Shown piece after piece: positions 20,861 to 31,168 of a stretch of DNA of 64,000 bases. The translations under genes were made by a program, and so were the position numbers. Below the pieces are notes generated by a model, which ran no database searches, had not been told where the DNA came from, and saw only the letters and a program-made list of their open reading frames with translations. Origin of the DNA: Bufo bufo. Its lineage: Eukaryota; Chordata; Amphibia; Anura; Bufonidae. Location: positions 215,270,927 to 215,334,926 of the forward strand of contig NC_053390.1 of the NCBI RefSeq assembly GCF_905171765.1. Reading direction: 5' to 3'. How positions within the stretch are numbered: the first letter of the stretch is position 1; each line of letters starts with the position of its first letter.

Positions 20861-21957
20861 CCAACGACAGATGTTAAACTTGCCAGCCGATAGTTTCCTC
20901 TTTTTTATTTATTTTTTACTCCTTTTTGTATATTGGCACCACATTTGCAAAGCACCAATCCTAATTTTATAAAATAATTTGATTTTGTAAAATGAGTTAT
21001 CAGCCATCACAATAGTAAATTACTGAAGGTTTCAAATATGTATGAATAAATACTACCTACTGTTCTTTTCTCGCTTATATCATTGGGTGACACAGACCAT
21101 GGGTATAGCTGCTTGCTGCCACTAGGAGGCGACACTAGGCTGAAAACTGTTAGCTCCTCCCCCACCAGCTCGAACCCCCTCCGGCCAGGAGAGAGCCTTC
21201 AGTTTTTAGCTTAGTGTCGTAGGAGGCAGACCTCCTGCTCTGCAGGGTGGCTGTTATTTTTATTTTATTTTAAAAGATTTTTATTTTTTTTCTCTTTTAG
21301 GTTGGGGGTCCAGGGCTACTAAGAGCTCTGCATCACCGGGGGGGCTGACCGGTGACGCTTATTCCACCACTCTGCCCCCACAAGAAGACAAAGTGGACCA
21401 GGAGGGCTTGACGCAGGTAAGTATGTCTGTCTGTGTACCCAAGGGGGCTGGACTCTCTATTATGGGGAGACATGGAGATTGTACCTGGGGACCTGTCTGC
21501 AGGGCACCGCCGACACGGGGGGAGTTAATGCGGAAGCGGTCTTGCCCGGCGGCTCTTTTTCTTCGGCCTCAGCGATTCGTGGGCTGCGCTTGCCGCCGCC
21601 CTCCCCCCTCTTTTTCTGGTCCTGGGAGAGATCTCCCATTCATACATTGGCTTTTGCCGGGACCCCTTCTCCTCTGGATCCCGGAGGGGCAGAGCTTCGC
21701 GCCGTCGGGCCGTTCTTCCGCTGGGCGGCTGGAGGGGGCGGAGCCTAATTTTCCCGCCGTGCTTCCCTTCCTGCCTGCTCCATCCGGAAGTACCTCGGCC
21801 GTGCGCACGTTTCCAGCCTGAGAGGACCGTCTTCTCCCCGCAGACCGCCGCATCCTGCCCCTGGGGACACGTTCCAGCAAGGGTTAAACTGCTCCACTCT
21901 GGTTGGACCAGCGCTGCTCCCCTCCTCTGTACCCTCTCTGGCTCCCCGACACAGGTC

Positions 21958-23400
21958 ATGTCGGACCCAGCGGATCCCGCGCCCCAGGTCCTCTGTAGGG
22001 CTACCCATTATGCCTGCACTTCATGCAATGTGAAGTTTCCTAGGGGTCAGGCCAACCCCCTCTGTGCTTCATGCCAGGCCACCCAGAGCGTGCCGCCTCA
22101 GTCGCAGTTCACTGACGTGCACCCTTCTGCTGGAAGTATGGAACCGGAATGGGCCAAATCCCTATCCCGGGCGGTGACTAACTAATCTAAGATTTTCCAA
22201 TCCACCCTTTCCTTAATGGGTCGCTTGGTGGAGACGTCGTCACCTGCGCAACCTGCTCTCTCCCAGGGCGCCCCATCCAGGAGCAGAAACCCCAGCAAGC
22301 GTCCCAGGCATGAACGCCTCTCCTCCTCGGATGCATCGCTTTCTCCTCCTTCGCCCGGTTCGCTGTCCAGGGCGTCCTCGTTGTTCGGGGTACCTTCGTC
22401 CGGGGTAGAACTCGCCGAGTCGGATTTGGATCTGGATCCGGACCGCTCGTCCCAGATGGCCGCCTTAGTGGACAGTCTGGTCTCGGAAATCAGGGACGCC
22501 TTTCAACTTCAAGAGGAAGGGCCCCCTCTTCCAGTCACCAGGGAGTTTCTTTCCTGCGTAACAAGCAGGCTCCCAAGTCGTTCCCGATACATGACGACTT
22601 TTCCATTCTCACCGCTAAAGCGTGGGAACAGCCAGGTTCACGTTTCCTGATCCTCAAGCGGCTGGATCTTCTTTATCTGTTCCCCCCGGATTAGGTGGGT
22701 AAGTGGTCTTCCCCCTCCAAAGGTGGACCCGCCGGTGGCTCGCCTGGCCAAGAATACCACTATTCCGGTTGCGGACGGCTCCTCTCTGCAGGACCCGGTG
22801 GACCGGCGGGTCGAATCGCTGGTGAAGTCGGTTTTTTCTGCCACCGGTTCGGCACTCCGTCCCATTTTCGCTTCAGCATGGGTGGCTAAGGCGGTTTCTG
22901 AATGGGCCCTGCGCTTACATCAGGATTTAGACTCTGACCTTTCCCGCACAGAACTCCAGGCTCTGGCGGCCCAGATATCCCAGGCGGGGAAGTACCTTTG
23001 CGAGGCGGCTCTGGACGCGGGCTCTATGGTCGCGCGGTCCTTTGCCGTCTCCATTCGGCGGGAACTCTAGTTAAAGGCCTGGCAAGCCGATTCCTCTTCC
23101 AAGCGTTCCCTTCTCTCCCTTCCTTTCGCTGGTTCTCGTCTTTTTGGGCCCAAACTTGAAATCATTTGAGGCCACAGGTGGCAAAAGCACCCACCTTTCG
23201 CAGCCCAAACCCAAGCGTTCTTCCCGACCGCGTTTTTCCGCGCCTCGCCAGTCCTTTCGCCGCTTCACGGGCACCCGCCCGGCGGCTCCCTCGACCGCAA
23301 GGCAGCGCACCCAGGAGCAACGGCAGAAGCCTTCATTCAAGCCACAGCCCGCCTGGCGTTCCCGAGCGCAGCCTCTGGCAAGCAATCCCCAGCATGAAGG
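21958..23400 (+). pseudogene. DIRS gag-like ORF (copy C), broken
   Basis: The ATG at 21958 opens a frame with paired CxxC motifs (CTSCNVKF ... CASC) and the EWAKSLSRAV block. It meets TAA at 22183, resumes in the same frame from about 22186, then shifts near 22540. The VDPPVARLAKNTTIPVADGS block is seen at 22723-22790. The basic tail (KPKRSSRPRF) runs in frame into RT at about 23420, indicating that Gag and Pol were one frame in this lineage. Confidence 0.75.
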
Positions 23401-24633
23401 TGCACCCCCACCTTCCTGGGTGGGGGGTCGGCTCCTACATTTTCAGGAGGTTTGGCAGGCCCACATCTCAGACGCCTGGGCGCTCGAGGTAGTCACTTCA
23501 GGCTACAAGTTGGAGTTCAAATCCATCCCTCCAAACCGTTTTTTTCTGTCCCCCCCCAGGGAGCCGTCTCGTGCGGGAGCCTTCTTTCAGGCAGTTCAAG
23601 ATCTGCTGGTCAGGGGAGTGATCTCCCCCGTTCCGGCGAGGGAGCGGTTTTCTGTTTTTTACTCCAACCTCTTCATTGTGCCCACAGTCCGCCCGGTGTT
23701 GGACCTCAAGATGGTAAACCGTTACCTTTGAGTGTGCTGTTTTCGTATGGAGTCTCTTCGCTCCGTGATAGATTCCTTGGCGCAAGGAGAATGGCTGACT
23801 TCCGTGGATATCAAGGACGCCTACCTGCACGTCCCCATCGCGATCGCCAACCAGCGTTTTTTGCGCTTTGCGGTCCACTCGGACCACTACCAGTTCATCG
23901 CCCTGCCGTTTGGTCACCTTGATTCCGTACCTGGACGACATTCTCATCAAAGCGTCGTCGTTCCGGCAGTGCGAAGAGAGTCTGCAGATCACCTTGGAGA
24001 CACTCACCCGCTTTGGGTGGATAGTGAACCTTCGGAATTCCTCCCTGGTACCGTCCACTCGGATTCGGTTCCTCGGTATGATTCTGGACTCCGGGGCAGC
24101 TCGGGTGCGTCTTCCAGCGGACAAGGTGAAGGACCTTCGCAGCGCGGTGCTCTGGTTGCTTCGGCAGCGCACAGTCTCCATCCGGACTTGTATGCGGGTG
24201 TTGGGCCTTATGGTGGCCTCATTCGAGGCGGTGCCATTCGCTCAATTTCACACCTGGTATTTTCAGCGAGTGATCCTCTCGCCCTGGGACTAGTCCCAGG
24301 AGTCCTTGGATCATCGGTTTTCCCTTCCTCAACAGGTTCAGTCGGACCTCCATTGGTGGCTCTCCCCAACTCACCTGGAGATGGGGAAGTCTTTCCTTCC
24401 GATCAGATGGACGGTCATTACGACCGACGCCAGTCTTCAGGGTCGGGGAGGAGTCTTCGGCACTCGGACTGCCCAGGGCGTATGGAGTCGGAGTCCAGAC
24501 TATCCATCAATGTCTTGGAGCTTCGTGCGATTTTCCTCTCACTGCTCCATTGGTCTCCCCTCCTGTGGGGCCTTCATGTCCGAGTCCAGTCGGACAATGC
24601 CACAGCTGTAGCGTATGTCAACCATCAGGGGGG

Positions 24634-24981
24634 TCAAAATTATTGAACGGCACACCGCTTATGAAAATAGGGGAATATAAATCCCAAAGGAGGTGCTCAA
24701 TGGAGGGGCTGTCAGGCCAATCACTTATAGAACAAAAATATCCACGGCACTCTCTGAATTATGCTCAAGAATATATGTATTTTATTTTGTTAATATTTGC
24801 CAATACCAACTTCAATCGTCACATAGAAAAATCAGGGCCAACGTTTCGGTCCACCCGGGACCTTGATCACGGCCTATAGAAATATAAGTAAATACATGGT
24901 CTAAGTATAATATTAGGTCATAATAGACAATAAATAACATAATGGTAATAATAATATGTCTCATAGAAATCAATGTAGTCT
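24634..24981 (-). mobile_element. 348-bp retroposed insert with hammerhead-like motif, inside DIRS C
   Basis: The insert is bounded by a direct repeat, AACCATCAGGGGGG (24620-24633 and 24982-24995), and its removal restores the RNase H frame (NHQGG then the EAARILRWAE region). A 14-bp duplication is typical of target-primed retroposition. On the minus strand it holds a hammerhead-ribozyme-like core (24843-24870). Such motifs are known in the terminal repeats of Penelope-like elements of amphibians, so I infer a truncated Penelope-like fragment. No protein is encoded. Confidence 0.6.
24843..24870 (-). ncRNA. Hammerhead-ribozyme-like catalytic core (candidate)
   Basis: Minus strand from 24870: GUGAUCA, one A, then GGUCC-loop-GGACC (a five-base-pair stem II), then GAAAC. 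The family consensus is CUGAUGA-stem II-GAAA. The two departures, C3 to G and G8 to C, involve the two bases known to pair in the folded core, so they compensate each other. An extra A precedes stem II, and I could not define stem III and the cleavage site with confidence. Activity is not claimed. Confidence 0.4.
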
Positions 24982-25424
24982 AACCATCAGGGGGGGACTT
25001 GCAGCTCGACCGTCATGTCGGAGGCGGCGAGGATCCTCAGGTGGGCGGAGGCCCATGTTCTGGCCCTGTCGGCGGTCCACATTCCCGGCTTTGTCAAGTA
25101 TTCTACGCTGTCATCGCTGGGGACGGCCAGACGTGGATCTGATGGCCACCAGCTTCCGTGCTACTTCGCCCACGCAAGGGATCCCGGAGCTTGCGGAGTG
25201 GATGTGCTCATGCCGCCGTGGGATGGGTTCACGTTCCTCTGTCTTTCTGCAATTGTCCCTCCTGCCTCGGAGTCTCCGCAGGATCAAGTGGGAGGGCGTT
25301 CAGACCCTGATCGCTCCGGACTGGCCGCGCATGGTATTCAGATCTTGTCCTCCTACTAGGGGACGTTCCGTACCCGCTCCCTCTCAGACCCGATCTTCTG
25401 TCGCAAGGGCCCGTCTTCTACCCG

Positions 25425-25509
25425 AGTTTAGATACTCTACGTTTGATGGCGTGGCTCTTGAAACCTTCCTTTTGAAGCAGCAGGGTTTTTCCGATGCAGT
25501 GGTTCGGGC
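25425..25509 (+). pseudogene. DIRS tyrosine recombinase N-terminal fragment (copy C), cut by hAT element
   Basis: Encodes FRYSTFDGVALETFLLKQQG and on to VVRA, matching residues 38-70 of the copy B enzyme. Translation continues after the hAT insert at 27341 with the RARKP block. Confidence 0.8.
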
Positions 25510-25835
25510 CAGTGGCGTAACTACCGGGGAAGCAGGGGAAGCAGCTGCTTCGGGGCCCGGCGCCCCGGCAGTGTGTGTGACAGTTTATTTTCAAGTTAGT
25601 TAAATATCGATTCTTTTAGTTATTTTCAAGTTAGTTAAATATCGATTCTAAGTGTACATCTATACACATGACAGCTGCCCCAACACACCCAGCACTGCTA
25701 TAGCTCTATATGACAGCTGTCCCAGCACACTCAGCTCTGCTATATCTCTATATATGAGCAGCTGTCATGTGTATAGATGTACACTTAGCCAGCTATAACA
25801 GTAGAAGTCCCATATTTTTTCAGTCAGCAGCAAGG

Positions 25836-25908
25836 CAGCTCTTATGGTCTAGTGGTTAGATGCTTTGCCTCTGATACAGAAGGTCGTGGGTTCGAATCCC
25901 AGCAGAAA
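25836..25908 (+). tRNA. tRNA-like sequence with intact A and B boxes (probable pseudo-tRNA)
   Basis: TGGTCTAGTGG (25845-25855) fits the Pol III A box and GGTTCGAATCC (25889-25899) is a perfect B box, at normal spacing. The T arm folds (TGGG-TTCGAAT-CCCA). The anticodon arm and acceptor stem do not pair well by eye, so I call it tRNA-derived rather than a working tRNA. The A-box side resembles tRNA-Glu/Asp genes. Confidence 0.45.
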
Positions 25909-26049
25909 CTTTTCTGAAATACAAGCACTGACTCCATATATGGACATACAGGGCGGGACACAATACACAGGAAGAGGCTGCATCGCATCGCTGACATGGA
26001 GGTAAGTAGAAGTGTTTATTATTTTTTTTAAATACCCGACTGTTACTGC

Positions 26050-26650
26050 GATGGGGGAAGCGAGAGGCACTTGATAATGGCACATGGGGGGAGGGGGGTT
26101 GGCACCTGATACTGGCACCTGGGGGGGAGGGGGGGTTGGCACCTGATACTCGCACGTGGGGGAGAGAGGCACCTGATACTGGCACATGGGGGGGGAGGGA
26201 GAGAGGCACTTGATACTTGCACTTTTTTTGTGGGCGGGGGAGATGGCACTATGATACTGGCACCTGGGGGGGGGGGGGAGGGGGGTTGGCACCTGATACT
26301 GGCACATGGGGGGGGGGGGGGGGGAGGCACCTGATACTGGCACATGGGGGGGAGAGGGGTTGGCACCTGATACTGGCACATGGGGGGGGGGAGAGGCACT
26401 TGATACTGGCACTTTTTTTGTGGTGGGGGAGATGGCACTATGATACTGGGACATGGGGAGGAGAGAGAGGCACTTGATACTGGCACATGGGGGGGTTTGG
26501 CACTATGATACTGGCACATGGGGGGTGGGAAGGAGAGAGGCACTTGATACCGGCACATTGGGGGGGGGGGGCACTATGATACTGGGACATGTGGGGGGGA
26601 GGAGAGAGGCACTTGATACTGGCACATGATGGGGGGGGCATCTATGGGGA
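26050..26650. repeat. G-rich minisatellite of about 30 bp in the hAT element
   Basis: About twenty imperfect units of GGCACTTGATACTGGCACAT followed by a G run of variable length. Some units carry a TTTTTTTGTG(G)GG variant that recurs at 26217 and 26410, indicating a higher-order duplication. Minus-strand proline-rich open frames across it are by-products. Confidence 0.9.
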
Positions 26651-27340
26651 CACTTACTGGCACATTATTGGGGGGCACTAGGCCGGCAGCCTATCAGAGG
26701 CCGGACACTGAGGGGCATCTACTGGTGCACTTATATATGGGGCATTTTATACTGGTACATTATGGGGGGCACTAGCAGGAAGGGGGAGAGGAGCACTATG
26801 GGGGAATTTACTGGGGGCACTATATAGGTGTATTTTATACTGGGACATTATGGGGGCACTATGGGGACATTAGTTCAACTGGGGGCATTACAAGGGGGTA
26901 TTTTTGCACTGTCACATTATAAGGGGAATTATTACTACTGGGGGGGGGCATTATAGTGGGCTTTATTACTCCCCCATGGTATTACCCCCTAGTAGCAGCA
27001 CCAGCCTCTCCCTGCTCTGCTATCCTTCTGCCCCTTCTCCAAATCCTTATTATGAAATCTTTCTCATTAGGATAAAGCACAACATCAGCTCCGCCGAGCC
27101 CCCCAGCCAAGTGTTGAAGTGGCGTCCGAGATCCCCAAGGGTCAAGTAACTAAGTTTTCATATGAAATATGTTTATTTTATACACATATAGCATCCACTG
27201 TGCCACACAATATACAGTATACCGCTACACTGTGCCAAAGGAGTGGGGTTTACACAGGAGGAGGGAGGTGCGAAGCACGCTGGGGGGGGGGCCTTACAAA
27301 TATTTGCTGTGGGGCCCAGTCACTTCTAGTTACGCCCCTG

Positions 27341-28295
27341 GTTCGGGCGCTCATTCGGGCCAGGAAACCTACCTCTTCCAGGATCTATTTTAGAACCTGG
27401 AAGTCCTTCCTTCGTTTCTGTGAGGAGCGGGACCTATCTCCCAGATCCTTCTCCCTGCCGGTCGTTTTGGCCTTCCTTCAGTCCGGACTGGAATTGGGCA
27501 TGCCGCTCAGCTCCTTGAAGGGCCAGGTGTCGGCCCTTTCCATTTTCTTTCAGTTAGGACCTTCCTTCAGGGCGTTGCGCACTCCGCTCCTCCTTACCGT
27601 CCCCCGCTTCATCCGTGGGATCTCAACTTGCTATTGGGGGTTCTGCAAGCTTCTCCTTTCGAACCCTTGCGGGAGGCTTCCCTCCGCCTGCTGTCCTGGA
27701 AAGTGACCTTCCTTGTGGCCATCAGATCCATACGAAGGGTTTCAGAGTTAGCAACTCTGTCATGCCGTGAACCATTCCTAGTCTTTCATCAGGACAAGGT
27801 GGTCCTCCGTCCAGTCCCTTCCTTTTTACCCAAGGTAGTGTCTGCTTTTCACCTCAATGAGGACATTGTCCTGCCGTCCCTTTGCCCTGGGCCTTCCCAT
27901 CCGAGAGAGGTGTCGTTACACCGTCTGGATGTGGTGTGGGCTCTGCGGATTTACCTTTCGGCCGTGGCCTTCTTTCGGCGCACGGACGCCTTGTTCGTCC
28001 TTCCGGAGGGTTCTAGGAAGGGATTGGCAGCTTCAAAGGTGACGATCTCCCGGTGGATTCGCTACACTATTTTGGAATGTTACCACGTTCAGGACAGGAC
28101 GCCCCCTCCGGGGATCACGGCCCACTCTACCAGGGCACTTGGGTCTTCCTGGGCTCACTTCCACCCGGCGTCTGCGGCTCAGTTGTGTAAAGCCGCAACC
28201 TGGTCTTCCCTCCACACTTTTACAAAGTTTTACAGGGTTCACACACTCTCGCGTCTGCGGACGCCGCTCTGGGCCGCCTGGTCTTGTAGGCCGCA
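27341..28295 (+). pseudogene. DIRS tyrosine recombinase main part (copy C)
   Basis: Continues the enzyme from RARKPTSSRIYFRTWKSFLR. It shifts frame near 27560-27630, then is open through RRVSELATLS (catalytic Arg), AHSTRALGSSW (His, Arg) and HTFTKFYRVHTL (Tyr). A further shift ends the protein near 28250. All catalytic residues are still readable, but the frame is broken by shifts and by the hAT insert. Confidence 0.85.
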
Positions 28296-28369
28296 GTGTG
28301 ATGACTGTTTACGAGGTTCTCTACCTTCTTCACTCTGTTTTGTGTTCCCTCCCCAGGGACTGCTTTAGG

Positions 28370-28470
28370 ATGTCCTATGGTCTGTGTCCCCAATTATATA
28401 AGCGAGAAAACGAGATTTTTTGAAACTCACCTGTAAAATCTGTTTCTCGCTTTATTCATTGGGGGACACA
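28370..28470. repeat. Internal complementary region of DIRS C
   Basis: Reverse complement of the left end (with a missing base in the CCCC run and a few changes) joined to the reverse complement of the right end. More diverged than in B or E. Confidence 0.75.
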
Positions 28471-28836
28471 GCACCCACCCCCGTTTGGGTCCGTTGACCA
28501 TGGAGTTGGTTGTTGTGATTATATCCTTCTGCTTCTCCTACTGCTTTTGCACAAACTGAAAGCTCTCTCCTGGCCTGGAGGGGGTATAGCTGGCAGGGGA
28601 GTAGCTAACAGTTTTCAGCCTAGTGTCTCCTCCTAGTGGCAGCAAGCAGCTATACCCATGGTCTGTGTCCCCCAATGAATCAAGCAAGAAACAGATTTTA
28701 CAGGTGAGTTTCACAAAATCTTGTTTTTTAATATATATGCTTTTGTGATATTTAATCAAATCTTATTTGTTATTGGTTTTGTAAAGTAATTAGAATATGA
28801 TGATACATTAATGTAATTTTATTTTATTTTTTCCAG

Positions 28837-28934
28837 ATCTCTTGCTTGATGCTTTGGAATTATGTAAATATACTCACATAGCCATGGAACTTTATAGGCA
28901 ATGTGAAATTGAAGACTATGGTTTCATAACTAAA
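28837..28934 (+). CDS. kntc1: kntc1 exon 8 in window
   Basis: 98 bases. With the carried G it reads DLLLDALELCKYTHIAMELY RQ and continues CEIEDYGFITK, matching KNTC1 FLLDALELCKHT. Acceptor TTTTCCAG ends at 28836; donor GTAAGT starts at 28935; it ends in phase 0. DIRS C ends 110 bp upstream. Confidence 0.94.
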
Positions 28935-29318
28935 GTAAGTTTTATGTTTGGGTTTTCGTTTCATTTGTTTTTCTTAATTTTCATTGCATAGACCTAGGTT
29001 CACATCTACAGGGGAGTGTCAGTTAGGGGCCTCCATCGCATATTCTGTAAAAATACGACAAAATACCACTGCATGCAATTCTGGAAAACTGACGACTTTG
29101 TTATAGTCAATAGGTGTTGTTAGTGTCCAGGATATCCCTCTCCATTTTTTTTTCTGTTCTTAAATTGGAAAAGAAAAAAAAAAGAAAAAATCACCACAGA
29201 TTTGAACCTAGTCTACACAGGCTATGGTGTAAGTGATGAAAGTTCTTACAAATATCCCAGAATGTTGTCTTGGTTTTTTACTTCATTTATTGCTTGTAAC
29301 TTCTGACCACCTTCACAG
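28935..29318. other. kntc1 intron, no element recognised
   Basis: A/T-rich intron of 384 bp with an A/T homopolymer zone near 29140-29190. Confidence 0.5.
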
Positions 29319-29463
29319 AATGCCAGCTTTGGTGGTGACCGAGACCATTATGAAGAGTGGACTTTCGAAGATTTCTTTAATGAAGATGGAATTGTCCTTG
29401 ATCCATTGGTGGTTCTGCCAGTTGCCTATGACTTAACTACTGCTTTTGTTCCAAGTATAATTG
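29319..29463 (+). CDS. kntc1: kntc1 exon 9 in window
   Basis: 145 bases, phase 0 in and phase 1 out. Encodes NASFGGDRDHYEEWTFEDFF, then NEDGIVLDPLVVLPVAYDLT and TAFVPSII, the strongly conserved YEEW...DFF.EDGIVL block of KNTC1. Acceptor TTCACAG ends at 29318; donor GTAATT starts at 29464. Confidence 0.94.
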
Positions 29464-30277
29464 GTAATTAATTATCTATTAACTTGTTTAAAGGGGTTGT
29501 CTCAAAATCAACACAAATCTCCTATCCATCAGATTGACTTTAAGTGTCTGATCATGGGGGTCCCATCACTGGGACTGTCATTATTCAGGAGAGTGAGGTT
29601 CCTGCGTCCACCATTTGTACCATTGCAGCTTTTAAAGTCTGTGACTGATGGAGGTAGCGGAGTACAATGCTTTCTTTGTTAGTCCCAGTGCCATGACACC
29701 AGCTGACCATTGCCATTTAAAGGGAACCTGTCACATAGAAAATGCATATTAAACGGCGAGCATAACCTTATAGAAGTCCGTAACTTCAGTGCTCCAGACA
29801 AAAAAAAATTACCAGGAGCCATCGGCTCCTAAACTAAAATATTTAGGAGCCAAATTACATTTTTTAGTCGCCAAATTTAAAATGCATATAATTAAAAAAA
29901 AAAAAAGGACTTTGAGAAGATGAGAGGCAGGTCACAGTAGTGAGCCAGCACCACATACCTCTCACATGCAGGGACATCTTCTGGGGGACAAGGTGACTAA
30001 AAATGGCGAATTGCGTGGTTTAGAGTTTTTTTTCTGTTACGGCCTTCACCGAGCGGAAATATTTTTTTATATTTTAATAGCTCACACTTTTTGAGACGTG
30101 GCGATATCTAATATGTTTATTCTTTATTGTTTGTAAATTTTATATGTAAAACTGTGAAGGGGGCCATTTAAACTTTTAGTATTTTGGTGTTTTTTTATTT
30201 TATTTTTTTATTTAATAACCATTTCTTCCCTTAGGGACTAGAACCTGGATCTTTTCATCCCTTGTGCTATTCACCCT

Positions 30278-30308
30278 GATAGAGCTCTATCAGGGTGAAT
30301 AGGATCTC
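30278..30308. repeat. Short perfect hairpin
   Basis: TTCACCCTGATAGAGCTCTA followed by its inverse to 30300, an inverted repeat with no spacer. Confidence 0.75.
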
Positions 30309-30577
30309 ACACATCTCCCTGCTGCCCTGTGCTCTGTGCACACAGCAGCAGGGAGCTGAACATGGCAGCCAGGGCTTCAGTAGCATCCTGGCTGCCATGG
30401 TAACGATCTGAGCCCCAGCAGTGTAATCTGCCACTGCCACCACTCGAGGGGATGGGACCCTGTGGCCACCATACAACAATGGGGGAGGGGGGGGACGACA
30501 ACACTTGTGGCCAGTGATGGGGGGGGGGGGAGAGAGGCTTTGGGGGGGCGCACTGCACCACCAATGAATGTAATTAA

Positions 30578-31019
30578 AGAGGACTTTTCGTGGGTCCAAA
30601 GAATATGAACTTAGTATCAGGCTACATAGAGCGGCGCCCAGGGATCTAAGTGCACTTACTATTATTCCTGGGCGCCGCTCCGTTCACCCGCTGTGGCCCC
30701 CGGTATTTTCAACATTCAGAGCAAGGAGGAGGAGACGCAAGCGTCTCTCCGTCTCCCTGACAGCAGCGCTGTCCAATCACAGCTCAGAGCCAGGGAGAAA
30801 AAAAAACTCCGGAGCTCTGATTGGATAGCGCTGCTGTCATGGAGACGGAGAGACACTGGCGTCTCCTCCTCCTTGCTCTGAATGTTGAAAATACCGGGGG
30901 CCACAGCGGGTGAACGGAGCGGCGCCCAGGAATAATAGTAAGTGCACTTAGATCCCTGGGCGCCGCTCTATGCAGCCTGATACTAAGTTCATATTCTTTG
31001 GACCCACGAAAGGTTCTCT
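30578..31019. mobile_element. 442-bp near-perfect palindrome with TTAA target duplication
   Basis: Arms of about 200 bp run inward from AGAGGACTTTTCGTGGGTCC and its inverse (with a few mismatches), with a spacer of about 30 bases near 30790-30820. TTAA flanks both ends (30574-30577, 31020-31023). The symmetry shows in open frames starting with the same 15 residues (MAPGIFNIQSKEEET) on both strands. It is a foldback MITE. Confidence 0.85.
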
Positions 31020-31036
31020 TTAACTCATTTATACAA

Positions 31037-31168
31037 GTGTCTGCAGCGGTATCACAGACCCGGCACCCGGCCTCAATAACAGGGCATGCGATCTGGGGCA
31101 CCTGAGGGGTTAATTGCCGCATATCGCATGCCCTTTTATTGATGCCGGGTCTGTGATACCGCTGCCTA
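31037..31168. repeat. Inverted repeat with GGTATCACAGACCCGGC arms
   Basis: GCAGCGGTATCACAGACCCG at 31042 is mirrored by CGGGTCTGTGATACCGCTGC at about 31146-31165, with GCATGCGAT/ATCGCATGC inside. Confidence 0.8.

Larger units (their letters stand above)
23401..25400 (+). pseudogene. DIRS RT/RNase H/methyltransferase-like region (copy C), broken and interrupted
   Basis: VGGRLLHFQEVWQAHISDAW opens RT. The expected PKKDG segment is shortened. SVDIKDAYLHVPIAIANQRF follows, then a deletion removes the block after ALPFG, and YLDDILIKA is found at about 23925-23955 in another frame. RNase H motifs TTDASLQG, NVLELRAIF and SDNATAVAYVNHQGG precede the retroposed insert. After it the frame resumes with EAARILRWAEAHVLALSAVH. 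The methyltransferase-like part (PDVDLMAT, LLPRSLRRIKWEG, LIAPDWPR) is frameshifted. Confidence 0.8.
25510..27340. mobile_element. hAT-type DNA transposon, non-autonomous, inserted in DIRS C recombinase
   Basis: Short terminal inverted repeats (CAGTGGCGTAACTA at 25510, and CTAGTTACGCCCCTG ending 27340) are flanked by the 8-bp duplication GTTCGGGC (25502-25509, 27341-27348), the hAT signature. It holds no transposase. The interior has a repeated ATCGATTCT segment, a tRNA-like sequence with Pol III boxes, and a long G-rich minisatellite. Confidence 0.85.
21067..28727 (+). mobile_element. DIRS-type retrotransposon copy C, carrying two nested insertions
   Basis: The left terminal repeat begins TTTCTCGCTTATATC and the right repeat ends in a T run at about 28727. 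Gag, RT/RNase H and recombinase remnants follow in order. A 348-bp retroposed insert sits in RNase H (24634-24981) and a 1.8-kb hAT element sits in the recombinase (25510-27340), each with target duplications that allow the DIRS frame to be followed across. The complementary region has several differences from the ends, so it is older than B. It lies in the kntc1 intron between exons 7 and 8, in sense. Confidence 0.9.

Noticed and set aside
26043..26558. 171-codon proline-rich minus-strand open frame
   Set aside because: It is a translation of the G-rich minisatellite and has no independent support.
30693..30904. Overlapping sense and antisense genes starting with the same peptide
   Set aside because: This is the expected result of reading both arms of a perfect palindrome.
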